Of a stretch of DNA of 64,000 bases, positions 55,446-64,000 are shown piece after piece. The stretch comes from Chenopodium formosanum (taxonomy: Eukaryota; Streptophyta; Magnoliopsida; Caryophyllales; Amaranthaceae). The first letter of the stretch is position 1; each line of letters begins with the position of its first letter. A model generated the notes under the pieces. The model had not been told where the DNA came from. It saw only the letters and a program-made list of their open reading frames with translations, and ran no database searches. Position numbers and translations under genes: made by a program. The stretch is from positions 43,346,384 to 43,410,383 of the forward strand of contig CM044874.1 in the NCBI GenBank assembly GCA_024500155.1, read 5' to 3'.

Positions 55446-56268
55446 CGGGTCTTAAAAAGATAAAAAAAAAATGGAATATAAAACTGATGAGTAGACCTAA
55501 GAGGGGCATATAGGATAGAGTTTCGCATTTGTTTTCTGAAAGTATATATTAAGCATATATTTAAGTAAAAAAAACTACTTTTCATTTTAATATGAAGAAA
55601 GATTAATAGTTGGGATTATTGAATTGGCAATGAGCTCTGGCTAGGCAGGACTTGGGCTCAGGGCAACGTCATCCCTAACCTCTCCTACCTGGGATCTCAT
55701 TGGTCCAATTAATCCACATTATGAATCAAGTATTCAACTTATAACTATATATATAAATATAATATTTCCGAAATTAAAGAGTTTGAAACGTATTCAAAAA
55801 TGATTTCGAACTTTACGTGAATTATGTGCATATGGACTAAGCAAACGTCCAAACTATGTTTTAGAATATAAAGTTTCGAATTAAAATTTGAATTGCATTA
55901 AGATTGATAGTATTTTGGGAATTTTTATATCCCACGGTATATAAGTGAAGGTTCATGAAGTATTATTCGATAATTATTCATAAATTGGAAATGGATTGGA
56001 AGGTGAATTGCAGTTTTATGTGACGAATTATATGGAGAAATGTTTGTTATAATTGTATGCAAATTATGATAAATCTTGTGATGATTTTGAGATGTTACAT
56101 AGAGTTGCTTCTAAAGTGACAATTTAGACTTTCTAGTTAATTTGATGAAACGTCTCGTACTCAAGATATTTTGTGAACAGTCAAGTTATCACATCTCTTA
56201 GTCTTTGTTGGATGGATGAGTAATTTGTTTGTAAATTTATGTGTCTAATTACAACATTATTCAGGATC
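55446..56268 (+). other. Tekay leader, non-coding
   Basis: AT-rich, no ORF of interest. Contains GGATAGAGTTTCGCATTTG (about 55513), similar to CGATAGAGTTTCGCGCTTTT at 60839. Confidence 0.6.
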
Positions 56269-57442
56269 ATGTCTCTAAGGCAACGAATTAAGAAAGGGAG
56301 TAGTTCCAAGGTCAGCTCTGTCATCAAAAGGCTAACCAAAATAACCGAAAACATAGCTGGTATTGTCTCAACCTAGGGAAAAGCCCATAATGACCTTGAT
56401 GCTTTTGGGGAAGTTTTTAAAAGAATAGCTGCGGCCAAACCACCCACTTACCTTGGCAAAGTAGACCCAGCGAGCTTAGAAAATTGGGTGAGGGAATTTG
56501 ATAAACTTTTTGATGTTATTAATTTCCCTGAGGAATTAAAAGTCAATAATGTTGTTTATTACCTTAGAGAGGAAGCTGATTTGTGGTGGAGTCAAAGTAT
56601 AGATGACTTGTTAAGTAATCCTAACTTTGGGTTGGCTCAATTAAAGGAAGCTTTAAGAGAGAGGTTTTACCCTACTTATTTGAGGAAACAAAAGTGTATG
56701 GAGTTTACAAACCTTAGAATAGGGAACATGACAATTAATGAGTATTATAGCAAGTTCATTGAGTTAATGAGATTTGCACCAGAGGTAGTGCCAACTGAGG
56801 CGCTTAAGGCCCAGAGGTTTGAACAAGGTTTGACTTTAACCCTTCAAGGGAAATTGGTATGAGTGACTTTTGAGACCATAGATGAGGTTTTCGGGAGGGA
56901 AGCGCACCTTTATGGGATCAAAGGGAGAGAGCTAGAGGGAAACTATTCTGGAAAAAAGAGGAAACCTAGTGGAGATTTCAATGGGGGTGAGAAGAAACCC
57001 AAGGTTGAGGGGAACCCGAGTGGGAATTTTAATGGAAAAAGGGACAATAGGGGTAACTTTTAAAGAGGGAATAGGAACCGAGCGAATGGAGACAAAACCC
57101 AAGAGAACCTATTTTTGCAAGAGATGTGTGAAAAACCACCCTGGAAAAAATTGTGAGGGAAACCTAGTAACCTGCCGCTACTACCAAAAACTAGGCCACA
57201 GTGAGTATGAGTGTTACAAGAAGGTTTCAGATGAGCAATCAGGTAAACCCCAAGATGAGAAGAACCAACCCAAGCCAATTCAGCCCAACGGATTCAATCC
57301 TAAGCCTGGACCCAACAACAACAGTGGAGCCACTCCCAAGGGTCGTGTGTTCGTGATGAACAGCCGTGAGGCTGCAACTGCTTCTGATGTGGTAATTGGC
57401 AATTTCTTTATTTGTTCTATGTCTACTAAAGTTTTGTTTGAT
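56269..57442 (+). pseudogene. Tekay gag
   Basis: From ATG 56269; stops at about 56380 (TAG), 56860 (TGA) and 57061 (TAA), then a frame change into the C-terminus. Capsid core (PPTYLGKVDPASLENWVREF, DLWWSQ, LRERFYPTYLRKQKCMEF, EYYSKFIELMRFAPEVVP, FEQGL), a Gly/Lys/Asn-rich linker and two knuckles (CKRCVKNHPGKNC; CRYYQKLGHSEYEC). Confidence 0.85.
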
Positions 57443-57976
57443 TAAGAGGCGTCTCACTCTTTTATCTCTAGAACTTTAGTAGATAGACTCAAGTTAGAGA
57501 GTCCGATGCCTGTTTCCTTAGATATTGCTATCCCATAAGGGGAAGTGGCGAGTTGCACTAAAATGCATCAGAGTGTATCTCTTGTTATTTCAAATGTAGA
57601 GTTCCTGTCAAATTTAAATGAGCTTGACTTACAAGATCTCGATATTATTTTGGGGATGGATGGACTAGTTGGGCAGGTACAAGGCCCAAATTGATTGCGA
57701 GGCCCAAAAGGTCACATAGTATGGCCCGGGCAAGGTTAGAGTAACTTATCGAAGGGAGGGGAGGAAATCAGGGTTAAAAATCATATCTGCTTTGCAACTA
57801 AAAAAGTGTGTAGAAAAGGGACATCCACTATATTTGTGTAGCGTCCAAAGGATAAAAGAAGGAGGTAGAGATGATGGGAAAAATATTCCAGCAGTAAATG
57901 AATTTCTTGACTTTTTTCCCGAAGAAATTCCAGGGATGCCACATGTGAGGGATGTTGAGTTTACTATATAGACTTA
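57443..57976 (+). pseudogene. Tekay protease and protease-RT linker
   Basis: The site where D-S-G-A-T-H is expected reads D, stop (57443-57445), E-A-S-H-S-F-I-S, so it is dead. NELDLQDLDIILGMD marks the end of the protease. Further stops at about 57537 and 57660, and before RT at about 57970. Confidence 0.75.
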
Positions 57977-59265
57977 GTGCCCGGGACAGGACCTATTTCA
58001 AAGGCTCCATATAGGATGGCCCCGGCTAAGATGAAAGAGTTAAAGACCCAGTTAGACAACTTGCTGGAGAAAGGATACATTCGACCGAGTTCATCACTAT
58101 GGGGTGCACCGGTGTTGTTCGTAAAGAAGAAGGATGGAAGCTTGAGGCTATGTATAGATTACCGAGAGTTGAATATTGTGACAGTGAAAAATAAGTACCC
58201 TCTACCTAGGATTGATGATTTGTTCGACCAGTTGAAAGGGGCGGGGATATTTTCGAAAATCGATTTAAGGTCAGGGTATCATCAGTTGAGGATAGTAGAG
58301 TCGGACATTGCAAAGAGTACTTTTAGGACTCGTTATGGTCACTATGAATTCACTATAATGCCTTATGGGTTAACTAATGCACCTGCTATTTCATGGATTT
58401 AATGCACCGAATTTTTAGGCCATACTTGGACAAGTTTGTAGTGGTGTTTATCGATGATATTTTGGTGTACTCGAAGGATCGAGATGAGCATGAGGACCAT
58501 TTGAGGGCGGTATTGGCAACCTTAAGTGAGCATCAATTATATGCTAAACTCTCAAAGTGCGAGTTTTGGTTGGAAGAGGTAGCTTTCCTAGGTCATGTGA
58601 TTTCTAAGGAAGGAGTATCGGTGGACCCAGCAAAGGTAAAGGCTGTAAGTGAATGGCCGACCCCGAGGAGTGTGTCAGATGTTCGGAGTTTTCTTGGGTT
58701 AGCAGGTTACTATAGAAGATTTGTTAAGGATTTCTCAAGAATTGCAAGGCCTATGACGAGCTTAATGAGGAAAGGATGTAAGTATGAGTGGACTCCGGAG
58801 TGTGAGAAGGCTTTTCAGACATTAAAAGAGAAGTTGACTACGGCACCCGTGTTAGCCCTGCCTGATGGAAGTGAGCAATATGAGGTGTATAGTGATGCGT
58901 CAAAGTTCGGGTTAGGTTATGTGTTGATGCAAAATCGAAAGGTGATTGCTTATGCCTCGAGACAGTTGAAGCCTTATGAGGTGAATTACCCGACCCATGA
59001 CTTGGAATTAGCCGCAATTGTATTTGCATTGAAGATTTGGAGACACTACTTGTACGGAGTGACATGTAGGATTTTCACCGATCACAAGAGTCTGAAGTAC
59101 ATATTCACTCAAAAGGAGTTGAACATAAGACAACGACGATGGTTGGAGTTGATTAAGGATTACGATTTGGAGATTCAGTATCACGAAGGAAAGGCGAATG
59201 TTGTAGCTGATGCATTAAGTAGGAAGTCAAGTCATGCAGTTAACGCGATGATTCTTCCAGATTAA
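57977..59265 (+). pseudogene. Tekay RT and RNase H
   Basis: RT part 1 (PISKAPYRMAPAKMKELK, LFVKKKDGSLRLCIDYREL, FSKIDLRSGYHQLRI, MPYGLTNAPA) is followed by a frameshift near 58390, then FVVVFIDDILVYS, LGHVISKEGVSVDP, RSFLGLAGYYRRFV. RNase H: YSDASKFGLGYVLMQ, THDLELAAIVFALKIWRHYL, TDHKSLKYIF, NVVADALSRK. Catalytic residues intact on both sides of the shift. Ends at TAA 59263-59265. Confidence 0.9.
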
Positions 59266-60624
59266 TTGTGTGCGGAGTTCCAAAAGATGAATTTGGAGGT
59301 ATTGGAACAAGGAGAGGTAAAGAAAATTTTGGGTGCCTTGTTGAGCAAATCGTGAATTTATGATGAGATTCAAGAAAGTCCGCCTGGGTATGAGAAGTTG
59401 AACAAGATTAAAGAAAAGATCGAGGAAGGGAAAATATTGGACTTTGCAATAGCCGATGATGGAAGCATAAGGTTTAAAGGGAGATGGTGTGTTCCTCATA
59501 ATTGAAGTGATCTTAAGCAAAAGTTGATGGAAGAAGCTCATAGTTCTCCTTATTCAATGCATCCCGGAGGGGATAAGTTGTATACAGACATGAAAAAGAC
59601 ATTCTGGTGGCCGAATATGAAAAGGGAAGTGGCAGAATTAGTGGCTAGATGTTTGACTTGTCAAAAGGTCAAAATTGAGCATAAGAGACCCCAAGGAACA
59701 GTTCAATCCTTAGAGGTGCCTAGTTGGAAGTGGGATTCGATCTCTATGGATTTCGTAGAAGCTTTGCCAAAAACTCGAGCAGGAAATGATTCGATTTGGG
59801 TCATAGTGGATCGACTAACGAATTGTGCAACGTTCATACCCATGAGGAGTACATGGTCGACGGATTAATTGGGAAGAGCATATGTGAAATTTGTGGTGAA
59901 ATACCATGGTGTGCCGAAGGACATCATCTCGGATAGAGACTCAAGGTTTTTATCCAACTTCTGGCAGAGTTTACATAAGGTTATGGGGACTAAGTTGTTG
60001 ATGAGCACTGCATTCCACCCCACAACCGATGGTCAAACAGGGAGAACAATACAGACATTAGAAGATATGTTGAGATCATGTGTTATGGAGTATTAGGGTT
60101 CGTGGGAAGATCATTTGGACTTAATAGAGTTTTCTTACAACAACAGTTATCATGCAAGCATTGGGATGGTGCCATTTGAGGCTTTGTATGGGCGAAAGTG
60201 TAGAAGCCCGATATGTTGGAACGACATAAGTGAGACAGCTATGCTCAGGTCAAAGGTGAGCAAAGAGACAGTGAAACAAGTAAAGATGATTCAGGAGAAA
60301 ATAAAAGCCGCACAAGATCGTCATAAGAGCTATGCAGATTTGAAGAGGGGGGATGAGGAATATGAAGTAGGTGAGAAAGTCTTATTGAAAATATCTCCGA
60401 TGAAGGGAGTGATGAGGTTCGGGAAAAGAGGGAAATTAAGCCCGAAGTACATTGGACCATACGAGATCATCCAAAGGGTGGGAAAAGTAGCATACAAGTT
60501 GGATTTTCCTAACGAGCTAGAAAGAGTTCACAATGTGTTCCATGTGAGCCAAATTCGGAAGTACATACCAGATGCTTCCCATGTCTTACAGCCTGAGACC
60601 ATCGAGATGGATGAAAACTTGACT
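59266..60624 (+). pseudogene. Tekay integrase
   Basis: Zinc domain (HSSPYSMHPGGDK, CLTCQKVK), catalytic Asp in SMDFVEALP and SDRDSRF, Glu usually in the GQT-x-R-T-I-Q segment is Gly here or shifted (DGQTGRTIQTLED), then GPYEIIQRVGKVAYKLDFP and VFHVSQIRKYIPD. Stops at about 59353, 59503, 59866, 60094 and 60625; CAA/CAG to TAA/TAG at two of them would fit cytosine deamination. Confidence 0.85.
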
Positions 60625-60811
60625 TAGGAGGAAAGACCCGTGAAGATTTTGGATAGTAAAGTGAGAAGCACTAGAAACAAGGATGTTAAGATAGTTAAGG
60701 TTTTATGGTCAAACCATAAAACCGAGGAAGCTACTTGGGAAGCCAAAGCAGATATGAGGAAAAGATATCCAGAGTTGTTTTCTGAGTTCAGTAGTCGAGT
60801 TACGGGGACGT
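60625..60811 (+). pseudogene. Tekay chromodomain
   Basis: Begins after the TAG at 60625 (EERPVKILDSKVRSTRNK) and continues VKVLWSNHKTEEATWEAKAD and YPELF, the aromatic pattern of a chromovirus chromodomain that guides integration to chromatin. Ends ...RVTGT, TAA. Confidence 0.85.
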
Positions 60812-61023
60812 AACTCCTTTTTAAGGGGGGTAGAATGCGATAGAGTTTCGCGCTTTTACCCTTTTTGGTTAGTTTTTGAGTCATTTTGACCTATTTTAGA
60901 CTATGCATGAGTCGCAATTTGAGTCGTTATAGGTTGTGCATGAGTCAATAATTAATAACTTGGATTATTTAACCAACTTTTACTCAAGTTTCGAGGTCGA
61001 AACTTCTTTTAAGGGGGGTAAAC
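60812..61023 (+). other. Tekay 3' end with two polypurine-like tracts
   Basis: TTTTTAAGGGGGGTAGAATG (60813-60838) and CTTTTAAGGGGGGTAAAC (61005-61023), about 190 bp apart. Only the second adjoins the LTR start. Confidence 0.8.
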
Positions 61024-61215
61024 TGTAATACCCTGTATTTTTAAAGCTACTTAATTATTATTAACTATGGATTTTTCCGAAATATTCTATTACACAAAAA
61101 TATTTATATGATTTTATGAAGATAATGTTATAATTATGTTTTGTAAAAGGTTTTAATTATACAAGTCATAACCAAAAATCGGATTTTTTACCTTTAGTAT
61201 CATGCCCGAAATCCT

Positions 61216-61347
61216 GAGTCAAACACTTATTTCCGGGTCAAATTTACCCAACTACCACTCATTTTACTTCTTACTCCATAGTCAAAGTCCAAGTCAATGG
61301 TCAATGGTAAAAGTCAACAGTCAATGGTCAATGGTCAAAGTCAAAGT
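61216..61347 (+). promoter_or_regulatory. W-box array upstream of Tekay TATA
   Basis: Ten copies of (A/G)GTCAA, the reverse complement of the W-box TTGAC(C/T) bound by WRKY factors; eight lie in 61278-61347. The TATA box is about 70 bp downstream. Confidence 0.65.
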
Positions 61348-61619
61348 CCAAGTAAACCACCCAACCACCATCCATCTCTTTTATGGCAACATTGATGATG
61401 GAAGTTTTTGGAGGCTATAAATAGTCATGGAAGTAAGTCATTCTTACTCCATATTCCTTCTCCTCCTTTATATCCTCCTCATATCCTTCTTTCTTTCATT
61501 TCCTTTTGGTCGGAGCCACCACGACACCACCTTGCCTCCACCTTGTCGCCACCTCCTTTCCCTCTTGTTTCTACCGTAAGTCCCTCCTATATACTACTAT
61601 ATATATGTATACTACTAGA

Positions 61620-61684
61620 TTACTACTACTATTACACTACTACTACTTACTCTCACCTTCACGTACTACTACTACTACTACTCC

Positions 61685-61759
<75 letters not shown>
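61620..61759. repeat. (ACT)n and (ATT)n microsatellites in Tekay LTR
   Basis: Short ACT runs to 61682, then about 25 units of ATT to 61759. The poly-Tyr and poly-Ile frames are artefacts. Not present in the truncated 5' LTR. Confidence 0.95.
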
Positions 61760-62276
61760 GCTAGCAACAACTATCTACACATATATGTTGTATACTACTA
61801 CATATGATACTACTATTTCTACCTTTTAAATTATAAATATTATTACGACGGATTATTAAAGATAATTTCATAAATACAAGTGTTAATTTTATAAAAGGGT
61901 TATGATAATAAATTGTTCATGCACAACTAGTAAAGTCGGTATTTTAGTCCTTGTGTCTATGGGTAGAAAAATATTTGATTAGAACTATTGGTTTGTTATA
62001 GGAGGAATTTCGGGTTCAAAATTAGGAGTTCCGTACTTGTGTGCAAGGATCAAAGTACGTACACGTGGCTAGATCTTTTAAAAAGTGGCTTTTATATGCA
62101 ACATGTTTTACATGTTAAGTGATTTCGAACCATGTTTAAATAATTGTGAAATATATTTCGGTGAAACATGTTTTAATAGTTTAATCTCAAATATTAAATA
62201 TTTTATATGGTTGATTATAAACTTGTATTGATATTCAAGAAGGAAGTTTTATTATTTTAATTTGTCCCGAGTATGG

Positions 62277-63679
62277 TGATATGTCTATTTTATATAGTGT
62301 TTTACCCCCGTCCCGTGGTCATTATTAGTAGTGTTTTTGGCGCTTTAGGGCCACTTTTATTACTAATTTGTGTGTTCTAGTGTTTTCGTAGTTTTAGTTG
62401 TATTTTACAGGAAATTGCACTCTTGGAGCATTTTCCCGGGCCTTAATGAATCGACTACGGAAGCTAGAAGGACACGACCACTTTTGGAGCCCAAGATCGG
62501 TGAGAGCTGGTGACTAAGGGCTCGGTTATTTGGATCACGAGGCAATTGGACCATGTATTCGAGACCCGAGAGGAAATATGGATTGGGCCGAGAAATCTAG
62601 CCCAATCGAAGTCCAAGCCTTGAAGATGAAGACCGGGCCCGATCGGGCAGGCATACGCCCGATCGGGCGGCTGCGCGCATGAGTGCCATGAAGGAAAGGC
62701 GCGCCCGATCGGGTGAGCGTAGGCTCGATCGGGCGCGGCACATTAGAGTGGGCGTTGTAAAAAAGGCGGGCTCGATCGGGCGCCCCTTCGCCCGATCGGG
62801 CGCGTGTTTTTCTAGAGTCTGATTAAGCTTAGTTTAATTCGTGTTTTAGGGGAAGTATATATACGTTTTGTGCGGATTATTTTACTTACCTTCTTTTCTC
62901 TTAGACTTTCTCTCTCTACTTAGTATTTTTCTCTCTCTTAAATTCTCTCTAAAATCTTGTTCTTAATTCCTTCATTAATTCCAGATTTAGTTTGGTACAA
63001 TTTCTTCCCTTTTTAATTTCAGCTATTTTAATTGTTTTCTTGATTATGTTCTTATTTATTTATTTGATTGGTTTAGTTATGATGATTAGTGAGTAGTTTC
63101 ATTCTAGAGTTTATGGGGATCCATAATTAATATGAAGGGATAGTTTGTTATTATTGATTGTTGATATTGTATGATAATTTCCTATTGAATTGTTTTAATT
63201 CTTTGCAATTAGATTATGAATCGAGCAGATGTAATTTGATTGTGAATGTTTAGCAATATTGAATTGATGAATCGAGCAGATGTTGATTTAATATTAAAGG
63301 CTATTTTAATAGGAACTTAGGTCTAATAAATTGCGAGAGCCTGTTAGATCTATGTTGGTTAATAAATTGCGAGAGCCTGTTAATCATGTTATTTGTGCAT
63401 TGTTAATTATTAATTACTTCGTTCTATCCCGGAATATTAGTTATTGGTGAACCTGTGACCCTAGGTTTCCTTATTATTGATTCTTTTCTCCCTAAACTCA
63501 TTCTTCGTAGTATAGAATTCACACTAAAAACATTGGTTACTTTGATAATTTAGAATATAATAATTAATTAGAACTAAAAAGACTTGTTTCCCTGTGGAGT
63601 TCGACCCTACTTCTCTATCTACCTTAGTTAGTGATTTAGGTAATTATTTTTTATTAAGGGATACGACTTTACCCTGTCA
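62277..63679 (+). repeat. Athila 5' LTR (right copy)
   Basis: 1403 bp, TGATATGTC to CTGTCA. Aligns with 1789-3174 read on minus. Confidence 0.88.
62633..62866 (+). promoter_or_regulatory. Athila core promoter with GCCCGATCGGGC array
   Basis: Seven or so GCCCGATCGGGC-type palindromes (62636-62812), then TATATATA (62857-62863) and a CT-rich start region (TTTCTCTCTCTAC). Confidence 0.65.
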
Positions 63680-63684
63680 AAATT

Positions 63685-63701
63685 TGGCGCCGTTGCCGGG
63701 G
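63685..63701 (+). other. Primer binding site, tRNA-Asp
   Basis: TGGCGCCGTTGCCGGGG, the complement of plant tRNA-Asp 3' end, five bases after the LTR. Confidence 0.9.
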
Positions 63702-63820
63702 GTCACGGTTTTATTTTTATTTTCTGATTATATTTTTGTAGTCTAGATTATCTCCCCTTTTGCCTCAGAGAACATTAGTTCTTTGAGGAAAATCTCATAT
63801 TTGTCTCTAGTTCATTGTTT

Positions 63821-64000
63821 ATGCCCAGGTGTTCTAAATCAGGTGACATCCCTTTTGATCCTGAGATCGAGCGTTCTTTTCATAGGCAAAGGAGACTCTA
63901 TAGACAAATTCTGGCGGGTTCTGAGGAGGACAACGATCGAAGAGATCCTCCCCCTGATTCTAGTGATACAGATATTCCTTCAGATTCAGAATCAGAGATG
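63821..64000 (+). CDS. Athila gag N-terminus, partial
   Basis: Open from ATG 63821 to the window end without a stop: MPRCSKSGDIPFDPEIERSF, then a basic RQRRLYRQ stretch and an acidic Ser/Asp region. Same start as the fragment at 1654. Whether the whole gene is intact cannot be seen. Confidence 0.75.
   Translation, partial: MPRCSKSGDIPFDPEIERSFHRQRRLYRQILAGSEEDNDRRDPPPDSSDTDIPSDSESEM

Larger units (their letters stand above)
54481..62276 (+). mobile_element. Tekay (Del-type) Ty3/gypsy chromovirus, defective
   Basis: Truncated 5' LTR, Met-type PBS, gag, protease, RT, RNase H, integrase with a C-terminal chromodomain, PPT, and a 3' LTR starting TGTAATACCC. The 3' LTR is interrupted at 62276 by Athila. 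TGTAATACCC...GGTGTTACA termini and the chromodomain fit the Tekay clade. Stops in every domain, a destroyed protease site and an RT frameshift make it non-functional. Confidence 0.9.
61024..62276 (+). repeat. Tekay 3' LTR, interrupted
   Basis: Starts TGTAATACCC. Contains a W-box array, TATA box TATAAATAG (61416-61424), ACT and ATT microsatellites, and the stretch shared with the 5' LTR from 62052. Cut at 62276 by Athila (TATGG, 62272-62276, would be one copy of the target duplication). Confidence 0.88.
62277..64000 (+). mobile_element. Athila-like element, 5' end (runs off the window)
   Basis: LTR, tRNA-Asp PBS and start of gag, inserted in the Tekay 3' LTR. Homologous to 1387-3174 in reverse. 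Confidence 0.88.

Noticed and set aside
61683..61759. Poly-Tyr and poly-Ile ORFs
   Set aside because: ATT microsatellite read in different frames.

Overview
The window is repeat DNA from a land plant, probably a dicot. The evidence is plant-type LTR retrotransposons of the Tat/Ogre, Athila, Tekay, CRM-like and Copia groups, primer sites matching plant tRNA-Arg, tRNA-Asp and tRNA-Asn, CACTA DNA transposons, and AT-rich spacers. I see no convincing host gene, no tRNA or rRNA gene and nothing bacterial. The species cannot be named from the sequence. Almost every base belongs to a transposable element. All coding regions carry stops, frameshifts or deletions, so these are relics or non-autonomous copies.

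Layout. 1-1386: partial LTR of an Ogre-type element (subfamily A), inserted into a truncated minus-strand Athila (1387-3174). 3175-3776: unassigned. 3777-5536: non-autonomous CACTA transposon. 5540-6100: plus-strand ORF relic lying antisense and downstream of Ogre pol. 6541-17526: degenerate but nearly complete minus-strand Ogre-A (gag, protease, RT, RNase H, second RNase H, integrase, leader, PBS, 5' LTR; no 3' LTR found). Its LTR sits inside an older Ogre-A relic (17527-20583). 20584-22420: Copia relic. 22421-22821: unassigned.

22822-50245 is one old plus-strand Ogre-B element that carries gag but no pol. It has been opened by three later insertions: a CRM-like chromovirus (24847-31610, target duplication GGATG), a second CACTA element (35036-36737, duplication CTT), and a younger minus-strand Ogre-B gag-only element (36834-46359, duplication GCGAC). 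Its own flanking duplication is GAAGG/AAAGG. 50246-54480: an Ogre-A deletion derivative with neither gag nor pol. 54481-62276: a Tekay chromovirus with a chromodomain, its 5' LTR truncated. 62277-64000: the start of a plus-strand Athila inserted in the Tekay 3' LTR.

How the parts may work together. The gag-only and gag-less Ogre copies keep LTRs, a tRNA-Arg primer site, a leader block flanked by CCATGG, and a fold-back block between the coding region and the 3' LTR. That is what would be expected of passengers using proteins from an autonomous Ogre. The most interesting signals are these conserved non-coding blocks, a 13-copy hairpin array in one 3' region, GC-rich palindrome clusters just upstream of the TATA box in three LTR families, a W-box array in the Tekay LTR, and two CACTA elements with different ends but the same internal layout. 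All homology calls were made by eye.
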